Shown one piece after another: positions 33,072 through 44,659 of a DNA stretch of 64,000 nt. This DNA is from Gordionus sp. m RMFG-2023 (Eukaryota; Nematomorpha; Gordioida; Chordodea; Parachordodidae), in NCBI RefSeq assembly GCF_954871325.1, contig NC_088779.1:15502846-15566845 (forward strand). Direction: 5' to 3'. The translations under genes were made by a program, and so were the position numbers. Position 1 is the stretch's first letter, and the number at the start of each line of letters is the position of its first letter. The notes under the pieces were generated by a model. That model made no database searches, was not told the DNA's origin, and saw only the letters and a program-made list of their open reading frames with translations.

Positions 33072-35520
33072 TATTGGGTCCGAAAGTTTCTCTTTACAAC
33101 ATGGTCCTAATTACTTTTTAATTAGTGTACATGAACATGTAAAACATGACTATTTAATGCCTAATCGAAACTCCTCACTCGTTTGAACTCTCAGCTGCCC
33201 CCTCCACTAATCTCTGATAAAATGACTATTTTTAAAATACTATTTATTTTAGGCCAGAGAAGGGGGGTTTGGGGGCGAAGTCCCCAAAAATTCCCCCCCC
33301 CCCCTTCATAATCGCATTACCTTTGTATTATCATTTTAAAATTTTTATAATAATAATTTAATTTGCGTCGAGTAAATACTACGTTAAAAAATATTTATAA
33401 ATATGTTTATATAATTATAAATGATTACCCAATGTCAAGAATATAACTTTATAGCCTATTTCCATTTGATACCAATTTTATTTTTTAACAAAGTCAACTT
33501 TAAAAAATCAAATCATGAAATCAATAAACCTTGATAGTGAATAATAGTTTTCAATGTTAAATCTATTTTTAATATTATTTAATTTTAATTTAAAAATCTT
33601 GTATTTAATTTAATCCTTAGGTGCTACTGATAGGTGTTATCATTTTCTGTATATTTTAAAATAAATGAAAAGGTAACTAAAATTATTAAGTTTGAGGATC
33701 GTTACCAAAAAAAAACATAAACTACAAATAATTTATTAAATATTCTAATAGACATTATTTTTTTAAATTTAAAAATTATAATCAAATTTTTAATATTATA
33801 AGCCTTTTCACTTTTTAATTAAGAAAATTAATAAATACTGCCATATATTCCCGTGAATTTTATAACTTAAAACAAAGAACATAATAAACTCAATCTAATT
33901 CGAATACATTTCCTCCTTAATTTATTATATATTCATCCTCCCTTTTTATTGTAAATTTAATGATGATGAGTTTACATAAATTTTTATCAATTGAAAACTT
34001 AGCCTTTTATAATTAATTATCTTGGGAATAAATAAAGTAACGAATTTGTGAGCGATAAAGTTCAAATTTGAGAATTCTAAAAATGTTTTTTGACATCGTA
34101 ATTCTTACAATCAATTTTTCAAAAATTTAAGATGGTATTTTAATTTCGTAAATGGTAAATATTTTATTTATAAATTTAAAATATTAAAAGTTTCATATGA
34201 TAATTCTTACAAGTCATTCTATATATTAATATTATTTACACGAACTTTGAAAATGATTATAAAAGTATGTTGCATTTTTCCTTTTTTAAAAAATGATCAT
34301 TAAACATATAAGAAAAAAATGTCGATTAAAGTTTTACCTGATTATCAAATGCAATATAAATAATATTTAAATTTCAGTTACAAATTCAAAATTCTGAAAA
34401 GACCTATATTAACTCTTTATATTTAACTAAAACCAAAATATTTAAAAAATTTTTAATTTTAAGCTCATAGATAAGGCATGGAATATTGTATTGATCATTT
34501 TCAAAAACCAAAAATATCACAGAGGATTTGATTAAATTTTTGCGAAGTTTATCTAGTTTGAATTTCTATTTAAAACATGGAAAAAGATAAAAATGAATTT
34601 GCCATTAAAATTATAATGATATATAATGCATGCCTTTAGATATGAATTTTCGTCAGCATGGATCCAAAAATAAATATCTAACAGATGATCTGCTTAAAAA
34701 AAATTTCCTCCTCATATCTATTTTTATTTTAATAACAATACTTTATTCATAGGTAATATGAAACTAAATATGCAATTTAAATGGAAATGGATCTCTATAT
34801 ATTAGCAACACTTTCTATACAACTATGACTACAATGATGGTTTTTATGATACCCATTTCATATAATATCCCATGTGTATTTTTTCTAATAAGTTCGTGTC
34901 TTAATAAAACTAAGGGTTACCTGGCCCAATTTTTTTCTCTTATAAGCTTATATGAATATCGACTATTAAGTTTAAGGTATATTATTATAATTTATTTTAC
35001 ACAATTGCATTTATTATATTTAATATTATATCATCTATAAATTGATTTTTGTTACTTATGGTTTTAAAAAAACTTAACTCCTTTAATTCATTAACATGTT
35101 TATTTGACTCTAGTAAGCATTTTGAAATTACAAAGATTATACATTGCACAAATTATGAACTTATATAGAAAGGTAGCAAATAGATATAAATGAGCACATA
35201 GTCATCTAACTTATTTATCTTTCCAAATATCTTAATTTATAATTAAACATACTAAAGTTTACTCAATAATTTCTAGCTTTTAGGCAGATAAGGAGTTGGG
35301 AAAACCTTTTAATTCTATACAAATTAAGGTACAGCCATTTGGTTTATATTCTTAACAACCAACTCACATTTATATGACAGAAAAATATCAATTTCTCCCA
35401 CAATTTGAAAATTTTGACCTAGCAACCCTGCGAAATAATATGATTATTTTATTTTTAACTGGAATTATTTATACCATATTTTTTTTAACATAGGTTTAAG
35501 CTGTATATTGTAAAAATTCA
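33072..35520. other. AT-rich region with one GC-rich hairpin patch
   Basis: The patch at 33,255-33,305 holds GGGGGCGAAGTCCCC and a C run, like the subterminal hairpins of the hAT elements at 42-44 kb. It is probably a lone hAT end. The remaining sequence shows no gene, terminal repeat or TSD. Confidence 0.4.
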
Positions 35521-35523
35521 TAA

Positions 35524-35820
35524 GGCTGCATTCAAAGTGGAGACGGATCCGCTTTTTACATCTTTTCCGTCATCAATCTCATTAAAAATGATATATATGT
35601 TCAAAGCGTCCGTTCCGATACCTTCCGTCTTAAAAACGGATCTGGCAAATTTTGAAGTCAAAACATTTTGAATTTTTCGATCCGGCTAATTTAAGAAAGC
35701 GTTATAACGTTACTTATAATTTTTTAAAAATGAAAATCAATTTATATATCATTTTTAATGAGATTTACTTTTGACGGAACGGATGTAAAAAATGGATCCC
35801 TCTCCTATCTGAATGCAGCC
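35524..35820. mobile_element. Harbinger-like MITE, 297 bp
   Basis: Terminal inverted repeat GGCTGCATTCA on both ends, with GGATCC-containing subterminal blocks on both sides and further inverted pairing (CATCCGTTCCGTC versus the left GATGACGGAA region). It is flanked by TAA on each side (35,521-35,523 and 35,821-35,823), the 3-bp target type of PIF/Harbinger elements. Family assignment is by TSD length and end sequence only. Confidence 0.72.
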
Positions 35821-35823
35821 TAA

Positions 35824-36105
35824 ATTGAGATTAACTTTACATAAATGGGTTAATATAAAATACGTTTTTATTCGCCTTTTCTTTAGATTTATAAGTTGTC
35901 TGGGAGGACTAGCCATAAACGTGGTGAAAAATGATTACTAATGTCTTTGTTTCCTTAAACCCATTAAATTAATTGAACACCTTTCCCTTAAGCCCTCAGC
36001 AATCCTTATAAACCCCCTTTTCAAAATAATAATTTGAACCGATCTATGAAATTTCTTTTATTTAATATTTAATTTTTTAGGCGCCTGTGTACATTAATAA
36101 GCAGC
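35824..36105. other. AT-rich spacer, no gene seen
   Basis: Nothing recognisable between the MITE and the LINE fragment. Confidence 0.4.
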
Positions 36106-37821
36106 CATTGTATGATAGTCGAATTTTCGGCTATAAAAAATCGGATATATTTACAAACGAACCCCAGCAAAGATATCCTAGCTAAAATAGACTTCTTGAA
36201 CGCTTTTAATTCTCTAAGGCGTAGAGCGTTTCTAAATCCTATCCTTAATCTCTTCCCAGAATACTTACAATTTATCTTCGATTGTTATGCTAATCCCTCG
36301 CATCTTCAATTTGGAGATAGATTGATTCCTTCTTGCGGTATGATACAAAAAGTGACCCTTAGGTTCCTTTTTGTTCTCTAGGAATTAATAACCTAACATT
36401 AGACATTAATGACCAATGCAAGCTAAATCTTCATAACTGGTATATCGAAGATGTAATACTAGGCGACCCACCGGCTGAAGTTATGAAGGCAATCCAAATA
36501 ATAAAATCCAACTAGAGCAGTTTGGGACTGCGAATTAATCAAGACAAGAGCGAATATTGTCCTCTTGGGATCATCGACCTTAACCATGAACCTATGTTCA
36601 ATCATACACCGTTGAACGCTTTAACACATCTCGGATCTCCAGTAGGTAAAGACGAGTCCTTTATCTTCTTCGCCGATATTTTATGAAAGATATCCCTCAC
36701 GCGCTATCCTGTCTCCCAGCGCACTAAGCTTTCTTCCTATTGAAGAACTCCTTCTAATCCCAAGAATTTTATATATACTCTGATCGTCACGAATCTTTCA
36801 ATACGATGTCAACCTCGCTGCACATGAACTCGAGATTAAATGCCTTACAGAAGATATCCTCAATCTTAATTTGGAGACCTCTCTTGGTTACAGATTATAT
36901 TACCAACCAAATACGGTGGCATTAGCATAAGGTCACCTTCTCTACTTTCCGTTAGTGCGTTTATATCCTCTAGCATATCTTGAGAGTCCATTATACACAA
37001 ACTCACGAAACATTTTGCCCCATTGCTCTTGCAGGCAATTGATCTATGGAAGTCTCTCTCATTAGTCGATCCTCCTTCATCGGCACTACAGAAGGACTGG
37101 GTTGTAACTCGCCACGTACCTTAAATCGAGGAGCCAACCCGAAGACCATTCTTTACTCTTCTCCATTTCCGCAGAAAGCGGGTACGAATTTCTCAAGGTT
37201 TTCCCATCACGAAACCTTGATCAGCTCCTAAGCAATCATGAGCTACGTCACGCTATCGGTCTTAGACTTAAATGTGATATAGTAATACCCTATCAATGTA
37301 TCTTTTGTCAAACGTCGATCAACTTCAAAGGCTGTCATTCTTTACACTGCAAGCGCTATGGAGGCAGATTTATTAGTCATTCAAAAGTAATGATACTATT
37401 GCCAGGGCCTTAAAATCTGCAGGCATCCCATAAACCCTCGAACCTACTAGCCTATATAATTACGATGGTAAGCGCCCGGATGGTTCCAATGATCCCTTGG
37501 AAGAGGGGGAAATTCTTAACCTGGGATTTCTTATGCATCGATCCTCTTGCCCCTTCCATTATAAATAGAGATGCCATATTTGACGCCGAAACGAATGAAC
37601 TCGCTAAATATTCGCCATCGCTTCCTGCTAACTATACATTTCTACCACTTATCGCCACGACTCTAACATCGTTTGGCTCTCATGCCCTGGCCTTCTTTAA
37701 AGAGCTGGGAAAACGGATCTCTACTAGGCGAGGAACCCAACGAGGGATTCTACCTATAGACATAAATATGATAAAATGCATCTATCTCAGCTTTATACTC
37801 TCAATGACCGAAACCCCCTAA
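36106..37821 (+). pseudogene. LINE with RT and restriction-like-endonuclease-type tail, degraded copy 1
   Basis: Plus-strand non-LTR retrotransposon remnant. Near 36,170 AKIDFLNAFNSLRRRAF is palm motif A. SCGMIQKVTLRFLF replaces motif B near 36,335. NWYIEDVILGDPPAEV near 36,440 is motif C with Glu in place of the first catalytic Asp. ALQKDWVVTRHV lies near 37,080 and a CCHC cluster (CIFCQ...CHSLHC) near 37,300. The 118-codon frame at 37,465-37,821 holds PWKRGKFLTWDFLCID and YTFLPLIATT. The CCHC cluster followed by a (R)PDG...WD motif resembles the restriction-like endonuclease of R2/NeSL-type LINEs. Several frameshifts and stops; no TSD seen. Confidence 0.72.
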
Positions 37822-38177
37822 TTGAACATTCTATGCATAAGATACATAGGCTATTTTACTCCCAACTATAAAGTTGACGTTAAAAGGAAACATGGATCTC
37901 AGTCAATAAAATACAGCAAAAATTAATGACTTTATATAATTGCGATTTACTATTATTATATTTTTTTCCAATAATATTAGAATTAATCTATAATCTAAAT
38001 TTTATAAATTCATTCTAATTATTTATTATATTAATATTTTTGGATTTTTTACTAATTCGCGCTTATGGATATTTAAAGAAGAAATAAAAATAAAAGTTGT
38101 GCAAATTTTGAAAAAAATTAATTATGTCTAACAAATTATTGCCATATATCGTCATGGAGAGCCATTATATTTATATC
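37822..38177. other. AT-rich spacer, no gene seen
   Basis: Possible 3' untranslated part of the preceding LINE fragment, then featureless AT-rich DNA. Confidence 0.35.
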
Positions 38178-39250
38178 TCATGATATCGATACGCATTGTT
38201 TCAAGGAGGAGGGAGCCATCCTGTTCCTCAATTTAATAATAGTATTTCTGGCAAGAGAAAAAGTTCTTTCCGATACCACGAAAGTTGTTTGTTGACATTT
38301 AGCTAAATGAGGAATTCTATCTGCATTCCCTCTCCACCGATATAGCACGTTTATTGTTTTGTGCGCTACCGGCTCAAGAAGATAGGTAATTATTTGATTG
38401 TCACTATCATCAATTAATGATATTTTTATAAAGAGATAAATTTAAAATAAATATAAATCATCGAATGTATCATTTATATTAATCCTATCATAATGTATTA
38501 TATTATAAATATACCTTCTTTTCAATCCCTGCAATAATGAAATAGTTTTAAGGTTAGAAGAATTATTATTATTATCGACTAAGTACTCATCAAATGACTC
38601 CATGCCTAAATATCTTCGAATATAGCCATATTTTTAACTTCTTTAATTAGCGATTTTTTTAAATCCTAGGATCTAGTATTGATGCGTTATTATTATATGT
38701 GCTATATTCGTCCTATTTTTTTCATCAGTGTTGCTGCTTCTCTTATTGAAGCATCTGAATTCCCTATCTTCTGATTTCAAATTCCATAATATCATTGTAG
38801 AATAATATTGCCATCTCTATTATTGGAAAGTGTGCGCTTATTTTTACAGCGATTGAAAATAGAAATTCTTCTAAATTTGTGAAAAATGCTAAGTTATCAG
38901 GAGTCAAATCGGTTTCACTTAACCCAAGCTGGCTTAAGATGTAATATTGCCTTGAATTTTATGTAAATAAATATGAAAAATTATAAAAGGAATATAATAA
39001 ATATATAAAAATATTTTATTTTATACCCTATTAATGGCTTTTACCATAAGATAAACGCGGTTCCATCTTGTTCTAACAAAAGAGGTATTATTGTATCCCC
39101 ATTAAAAGGTTAATATGCCTGCTGCAAGATGTGTAATTTTGAAACTAAGCTTTCTATATTTGATAATTTGGCCTCCAAATATATAAGTCCTTCTTTACCA
39201 ATATAATCAGGACCATTAATCCTCATAAAGATTGATTCTTTATTGAAAAA
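38178..39250 (-). pseudogene. hAT transposase, C-terminal two thirds, degraded
   Basis: Minus-strand fragments in family order: VRTRWNRVYLMVKAINRV near 39,070 (the TRWN motif), LEEFLFSIAVKISAHFPIIE near 38,850, and ASILDPR near 38,680 (the conserved LDPR). Then YLLEPVAHK, YRWRGNADRIPHLAKC and VSERTFSLARNTIIKLRNRM run as one open stretch at 38,178-38,400. That last block is the hAT dimerisation domain and ends at a TGA in the natural position. The BED finger and first catalytic Asp are not seen. No terminal repeats were identified around it. Several frame breaks separate the motifs. Confidence 0.75.
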
Positions 39251-39627
39251 AATTAAAATGAGTTTTTTTTTATTATTTTTTTCATAATAAACTTTATTAT
39301 TTATTCATAATCATTAAATTACAGAGGATTAAAAAATATATATTAAAATGGATATATTAAAAATTAAATATAAAAAAAATAAATATATAATATATATATA
39401 TAATCTATGAAGACATTAAAAATGACTATAAAAAAATATATATATATTTTAAAAAAAGGGGGGTATATATCATCCAAGAGAAGAGTGAATACTTAAAAAA
39501 TTAGACCGGCAAATTTCCAGGGAAATCTGCTGGCGAAGGTAAAATTCTTCATTGGGGTCCCCTGAGATCTGTCTCATTTTTTTTCCTATGATTTTAATGA
39601 AATTGAGGGTCTCGTTTCCAAACATGC

Positions 39628-40392
39628 CTAGGGTATTGTAACGATAGGAATGAACATAGTGTTGGCGAGGCCAGCGTATTTATTTTTTTTAAGGATTTCT
39701 GCCTTTTCGATAGCAGAAAATGAGAGGTTAGACTTGGCTGCAAAATCAACGCAAGTGTAATCCCATGTTAGCGGAAGACCATTAGACCAGGGTATGAGAG
39801 AAATACCATCCGGGCGTATGGCGTATTCGTTTGAAAGACCCACTGGTTCGAGGGTAGATAGGATATTAACTTTTTTGAGGGCGGCTAGTAAAATGTTATT
39901 GATAGATTTATGACGAGGTTGTCGTCCACGGGAGAACTTGCAGTGCAAGGGATGGTAAGCCTTCGATTCAATGGGCTGACCACAGTCGATGCAGATGGAG
40001 GGAACTACGACATTACAGCCGAGGCGGAGGGCTATAGATATACGTAGCTGTTCGCCAGTCATGAGGAGGCCAAGATTGGCGCTGGGGATGGCTTCCAACC
40101 ATTCGTAGCCAGAGTTTGCATTTAGTACCAAATTATTGGGATTTTCCTCAAAGGGCCTGTTCGAAATAAGATATTCAACGGAACGGGCGATCAGAGGAGC
40201 ATCCCAGTCTTTTTGGGTACTTGAAGCGGGACGGCTAAGGGTGGGAGAGCAGTTGTTGTCCCAAAAGGTGAGGGCCTGTGAGATATCAGTATCTGAAGGA
40301 GTAGATCCATTGTCGATAATTAAGTTTTGAAAAAAAAATAAAAGTGATAAAAATAGTAGAGGCCAAATAAAATTGTATGATGCTACTTTCAC
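39628..40392 (-). pseudogene. LINE C-terminal domain (CCHC plus endonuclease-like), copy 2
   Basis: A 254-codon minus-strand open frame. The first ~25 residues are hydrophobic and probably foreign to the element. Then QKDWDAPLIARSVEYLI, GYEWLEAIPSANLGLLMTGE and LRISIALRLG lead into a CCHC cluster (C134, C137, H147, C151), RH at 160-161, EPVGL at 182, and RPDGISLIPWSNGLPLTWD with Pro-Asp at 194-195 and Asp at 211. KKNKYAGLANTMFIPIV closes the frame. Cys-cluster plus PD...D resembles a restriction-like endonuclease (inference). The RT is missing, so this is 5'-truncated. Related to 36.1-37.8 kb but in opposite orientation. Confidence 0.75.
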
Positions 40393-40837
40393 ATTTTTAC
40401 ATCAAAAAATTTCCACCAATATCCAGATGATCGCATATTTATTATTTTTTAAAAAGAAAGAATTAAAAAATAATATTAAAAATTTCCCCGAGTATCAGAA
40501 TAAGACAAAAAAAATCTCCTTTTGACTTTTCTGAATTGGAGAATGTCACTTTCGGGTAAAATATTAAAAAAATTTTCAAATAAATTATTTTCTATTTTTA
40601 TTCCCATAATGAAGGGGAGATGTATTTTTAAGGACGATTTTATTCTAAAAATAATTTTTTAGGTAAAATAATATATAATATATATTCTTTTAATAAAACT
40701 TCCGTTTTTTAATATTTTTGATTTATTAATTATTTTTACAGTTATTTATAAATGAAGAAATTTAAAAAAAAAATTTTTCATTCAATTAAACTTTCAATCT
40801 CGCTGGGCCTTTCCCCTAGGGATAAGTTCAAAATCGC
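40393..40837. other. AT-rich spacer, no gene seen
   Basis: Nothing recognisable. Confidence 0.4.
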
Positions 40838-41172
40838 TATAAAAATATCTCTAAAAATTGGAAATTTATCTTATATCTCCTAGAAAAAAGTATGGATGCT
40901 AAAGTGTAAACACTTATATTTAAGTTGAGTTATCAGAAAAATTACTATAAATAGTGGAAATATTATCATTGCTCCCAATTTGATTACCAATTTGGGAATC
41001 AAACTGAGAATATAATGATACTTCCTCAATTTTAGCGATTTTTTAAAATTTGCAACTTAAATACGAGTGTTTACTCCCTTAACAACTATTAATATTAATT
41101 TTGAATTTATTTAAAAATTTTCTAGTAGATATAAGTGAGATTCCCAATTTTTAGCTATTTAGAACGGGAACC
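40838..41172. repeat. Long imperfect palindrome (foldback element)
   Basis: Two arms of about 160 bp are inverted copies. TCTAAAAATTGGAAATTTAT and CTTATATCTCCTAGAAAA pair with the right side's CTAGTAGATATAAG region. GTAAACACTTATATTTAAGT pairs with ACTTAAATACGAGTGTTTAC. The centre is CCAATTTGGG. Small size and symmetry suggest a foldback MITE, but no TSD was identified. Confidence 0.7.
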
Positions 41173-41995
41173 AATTTTATTAGTATTAATTTTTATATTT
41201 TTTTAAACTATTTTTTCCCCTTCCTCAACTCAATTTTCTTCCATTATTTTCAATAAGTAAGGTAAGAAATTATTGTTGCTGTCTAGATGGCCTACGATTT
41301 ATATTTTTTAAATATTAATTCATATGGTGTATCGGATTTCGTTAAAAATTTACTTTCTCAAATCTATTTCTAAAACAAATTTTCGGATTCGGATCTTTGA
41401 AAAATAAAATTCTAGGTTCCCCTTTCTTTCTTTTCTTCCTATCAAACTCTAGCTTCAAAAAAAATCCCAGACGTTTAGGACTAGATTGACACCAGGGTTA
41501 CACTACAATTTACAAGATTTAATAAAATATAAATGTTTATATACATAAATAATGTATTAAAGTTCTCATTATTTACTTTTTATACAATGAACATTTTATA
41601 TTTTTCTAAATATATAATTTCGCTCTTACTGAATTAATTTAGAACTAGAGCTAGACAATATTGATAAATTAATTAATATTCTATATTTAAAAATATTTAA
41701 AAAAATTCTATATGAGTAATAATATTCCTTGGTCAGAAATTAAATATCAATATTGCTTGAATGTTTGTTCTATATTTAAGTTAAGATTAATCCAAGATTT
41801 TCATTTGGACATAGCCGCGAAATCAAAATAAATAGTTTTTTTAAATCTTATGACAAGCTCAACAAATTGTTATAATTAATAAAAAAACTATTAAAATGGG
41901 AGGGGGGGGGGGAGGTTGGTATTTCAATTTCTTTTAATAAAATTTGAAATTTAGTTTATTAATTATTATTAATATTTTCTATTTGCGTCGGTTAG
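41173..41995. other. AT-rich spacer, no gene seen
   Basis: AT-rich DNA with a G run near 41,900. No features recognised. Confidence 0.4.
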
Positions 41996-42162
41996 ATTAT
42001 GGGCTTTTTTTTAAACATTCCAGCTATAACTCTCTACGGATAATCCGATTCACTGAAGTTTGCGAAATATCAGTTTCTTGGGATATTTGGCGATTGTTCT
42101 GTGAGTGTCAGGTCGATTTCTTGACTCATTACGAGTTTTTCAACAGAATAAACATTTTCCAT
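41996..42162 (-). pseudogene. Tc1/mariner transposase N-terminal HTH fragment
   Basis: Minus-strand frames MENVYSVEKLVMSQEIDLTL and, one frame over, QETDISQTSVNRIIRREL followed by a stop and LECLKKK. The second block matches the paired-type helix-turn-helix of Tc1/mariner transposases, where ETGIS.TSV.RII..DL is typical. It has one frameshift and at least two stops. The catalytic part is absent. The fragment ends just before the hAT element at 42,192 begins on the plus-strand map. Confidence 0.6.
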
Positions 42163-42191
42163 AGTATAAGCAGTGCATGCATGGTCTAACC

Positions 42192-43886
42192 CAGTGGCGT
42201 ATCCAGGATTTTCTTATAGGGGTGGGAAGGGGATTTTTTTTGGGGGGGGCTTCGCCCCCAAACCCCTTTTACTTGGCCTTCGGCCAGCTTTCTCCCAGCC
42301 TTCGGCCGGGTCTTATGTTTTAGCTATTCTATTAAATTATTCACTATTTTTAACTATTATTTACTATCGTGCTTATGGATATTACAAGCCTATTTTTTAT
42401 TATTTGTTAGGTATATTATATTTAATAAAGTTTTTTTAAATGTAAAGTTGACATAAAGTTTAATGTCATTTTTTTATAAAATTTTCTTTAAAAACTAGCC
42501 TCAGCTTAAATTCTCATACAATATAAGTAGAGTATAATATTTTTATTGAAAATACTAATAGTAGTGTGTATAAAATATTGACTAAAAAATAATTTAAAAA
42601 ACAAGTTTTTTTTAACTTCTTGTCAAATACAATAATATACAAAAAATTTTATTAAATACTATAATTATAATGAGATTTTTAATTTTCGTGGGAATGTTGC
42701 CAATTCATCAAGAATTTCGTTTGTCGTTGGAACCAAATCTCTGTGGATATTTAACAGAGCTAACCTATTTAGCCGAGATTCGAAAGTAGTACTTCGTAAA
42801 TATGTTTTCAACCTTCTCAAGTTGGAAAAAGTCTTTTCATTCGTACATGTTGTAATAGGAAAACATGCAAGTATATAAAACAACTTCAAAATATTAGGAA
42901 ATTGAGCCAAAGTTTCTTTACACCGATTGAGCGCATCAATAGCAGGTAAAATAGCTAAACGTAGTAAATATTTATACCATAATTCGAATTCACTTATTAA
43001 ATTTATTTCAGTATCTACATCATAGGAATAAAATTTTGCTAAATATTTAATTTTACCAATAGTAGCATTAGAAAACGAAGAAGGATCTTTGGGTAATAAA
43101 ACTTGAAGATTGCTAAAGACTTGTTTTTTTATCTAAAAACCATACTTTTATTTGCGATAAAAAAGTATCTAAGAATGGGATAAAAATGGATATTTTATAA
43201 TATTAGTTGAGCCAATATTTATTTTAAATCTCAATAATGACCTAGATGCTAAATTTAGCCTTCGATTTAACGTCTAGATAAATATTATGAAAATAATTAT
43301 CTACATTCATTCTTATTGTATCTACCTGTTGTTATATATTTTCCGCCAAATCAATAACCTGAACCAAATCTAAATTTGGTTTTTGTAAATTTCTACAAAG
43401 TAGTGAGCTAAAAATAATTTATTGATGCAACTAGCAGCAATGATAAACTCTGATTGATCAATTGAATTCAATAATGATATCTGACGACACGTTACTTTTT
43501 TTCATATCAGCCTTATTTATCTTTTGTATTTCTATTTCTTCTGTTCTACAAAATGGAAGTAAAAATGAAAAATATTTAAATATAGATATTTATAAAATAT
43601 TATTAAAAATACTTATTAATTCTAACTCACTAATAATTTTTTTAATAAAATAAATATATATAATAATAAAATAAATTATCGTTTGATTTCAATTCTTTGA
43701 CTAAATATTTTTCCATTTTATTAATATTTTTGAATAATATGTTGGAAAATTGATATTCAAATATTTGTAAAATTTTGATTGGGGGGGGGGGTAAAATTTT
43801 TATTAGCTTAAAATGATATTTATGAAAACAGTCAAATTTGCGATGGGGGGGAATTTCCCCCTTTCCCCGCATTGATTACGCGCTAG
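42192..43886 (-). mobile_element. hAT element, 1.7 kb, internally deleted
   Basis: Left end CAGTGGCGTATCCAGG, right end (reverse complement) CTAGCGCGTAATCAAT. The 8-bp duplication GTCTAACC is exact at 42,184-42,191 and 43,887-43,894. Left subterminal DNA carries GGGGCTTCGCCCCC, GGCCTTCGGCC and GCCTTCGGCCGGG hairpins; the right has G runs and TTTTATTAGCTTAAAATG. The inside holds only the second half of a transposase. A relative of 384 bp lies at 61,810. Confidence 0.92.
42665..43460 (-). pseudogene. hAT transposase C-terminal half (DUF4371/dimerisation type)
   Basis: Minus-strand remnant in at least three frames. From high to low coordinates: KPNLDLVQVIDLAE, QVDTIRMNVDNYFHNIYLDV, SIFIPFLDTFLSQIKVWFLD, then an uninterrupted stretch (about 43,130-42,665). 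That stretch includes ISEFELWYKYLLRL, LKLFYILACFPITTCTNEKT and FSNLRRLKTYLRSTTFESRL, then NRLALLNIHRDL. It is the dimerisation domain of hAT transposases related to the 52-kDa-repressor/ZMYM1 group. The DNA-binding finger and first catalytic Asp are deleted. It ends in a stop at 42,665. Confidence 0.8.
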
Positions 43887-44659
43887 GTCTAACCATACCG
43901 TTTTCCTAATCATCCAGCATTAATATTTACAATTTAGACCAGTTTCTGTTAGTTATTCCTTCAAAACTATTTTGGCACCGTAATGTTATCCTTTGTTTTT
44001 GAAAAACTCTGTTTATTTTTAATACTCCATAAAAATTCACATATATAATTTACTAGTAAAAAAATTTAAAAATTAATTTTTACTTTTTTTTAACAATGTA
44101 AATTTTTATTTTCAAATTCAGTATTATAAGATTGATTTTTGATTATAAATATTTACATAACATCCAGGGGCGGACTGGCGACGCTACGGCCTCGTGGGCA
44201 TTTTTTTTATAGCGGCCTCATTTTTATAGGGGCTTCGCCCCCATATTCCTAATTTTGTTTAGCCCAGCCTTCGGCCGGGTTCCCTTAAATGGCTTCTGAA
44301 TTATATGATTTTTATAACTTCTTATTTTTGAAAATAGGTACAAACGATGTACATTTTAAAAAAAAAGAATAATGACATGATACTCATATATATTTTATTT
44401 CATAAAATTGCACATCTAAAATCATATTTATTGCACATATATTTTATATTAGATATACAACAATAATGCACTATAAAATTAAATCATACATCACATGTTA
44501 ATTATAAAATAAACATAATACTCAATATATAAAATCAATTAATTTCACATAAAAAATTATTGCAATTATACAATATTGCACAGAAAATAAAATTGCTACC
44601 GCCGATCATATTGTAAATAGATATAAATAAGATTTAAATAAAAGAATTAATATAAATTT

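Noticed and set aside
34825-35040. 71-codon hydrophobic frame
   Set aside because: Hydrophobicity follows from T-rich sequence; no signal or domain pattern.
42173-42439. 88-codon frame with a glycine-rich start
   Set aside because: Crosses the hAT end and its G-run and hairpin blocks; not a gene.
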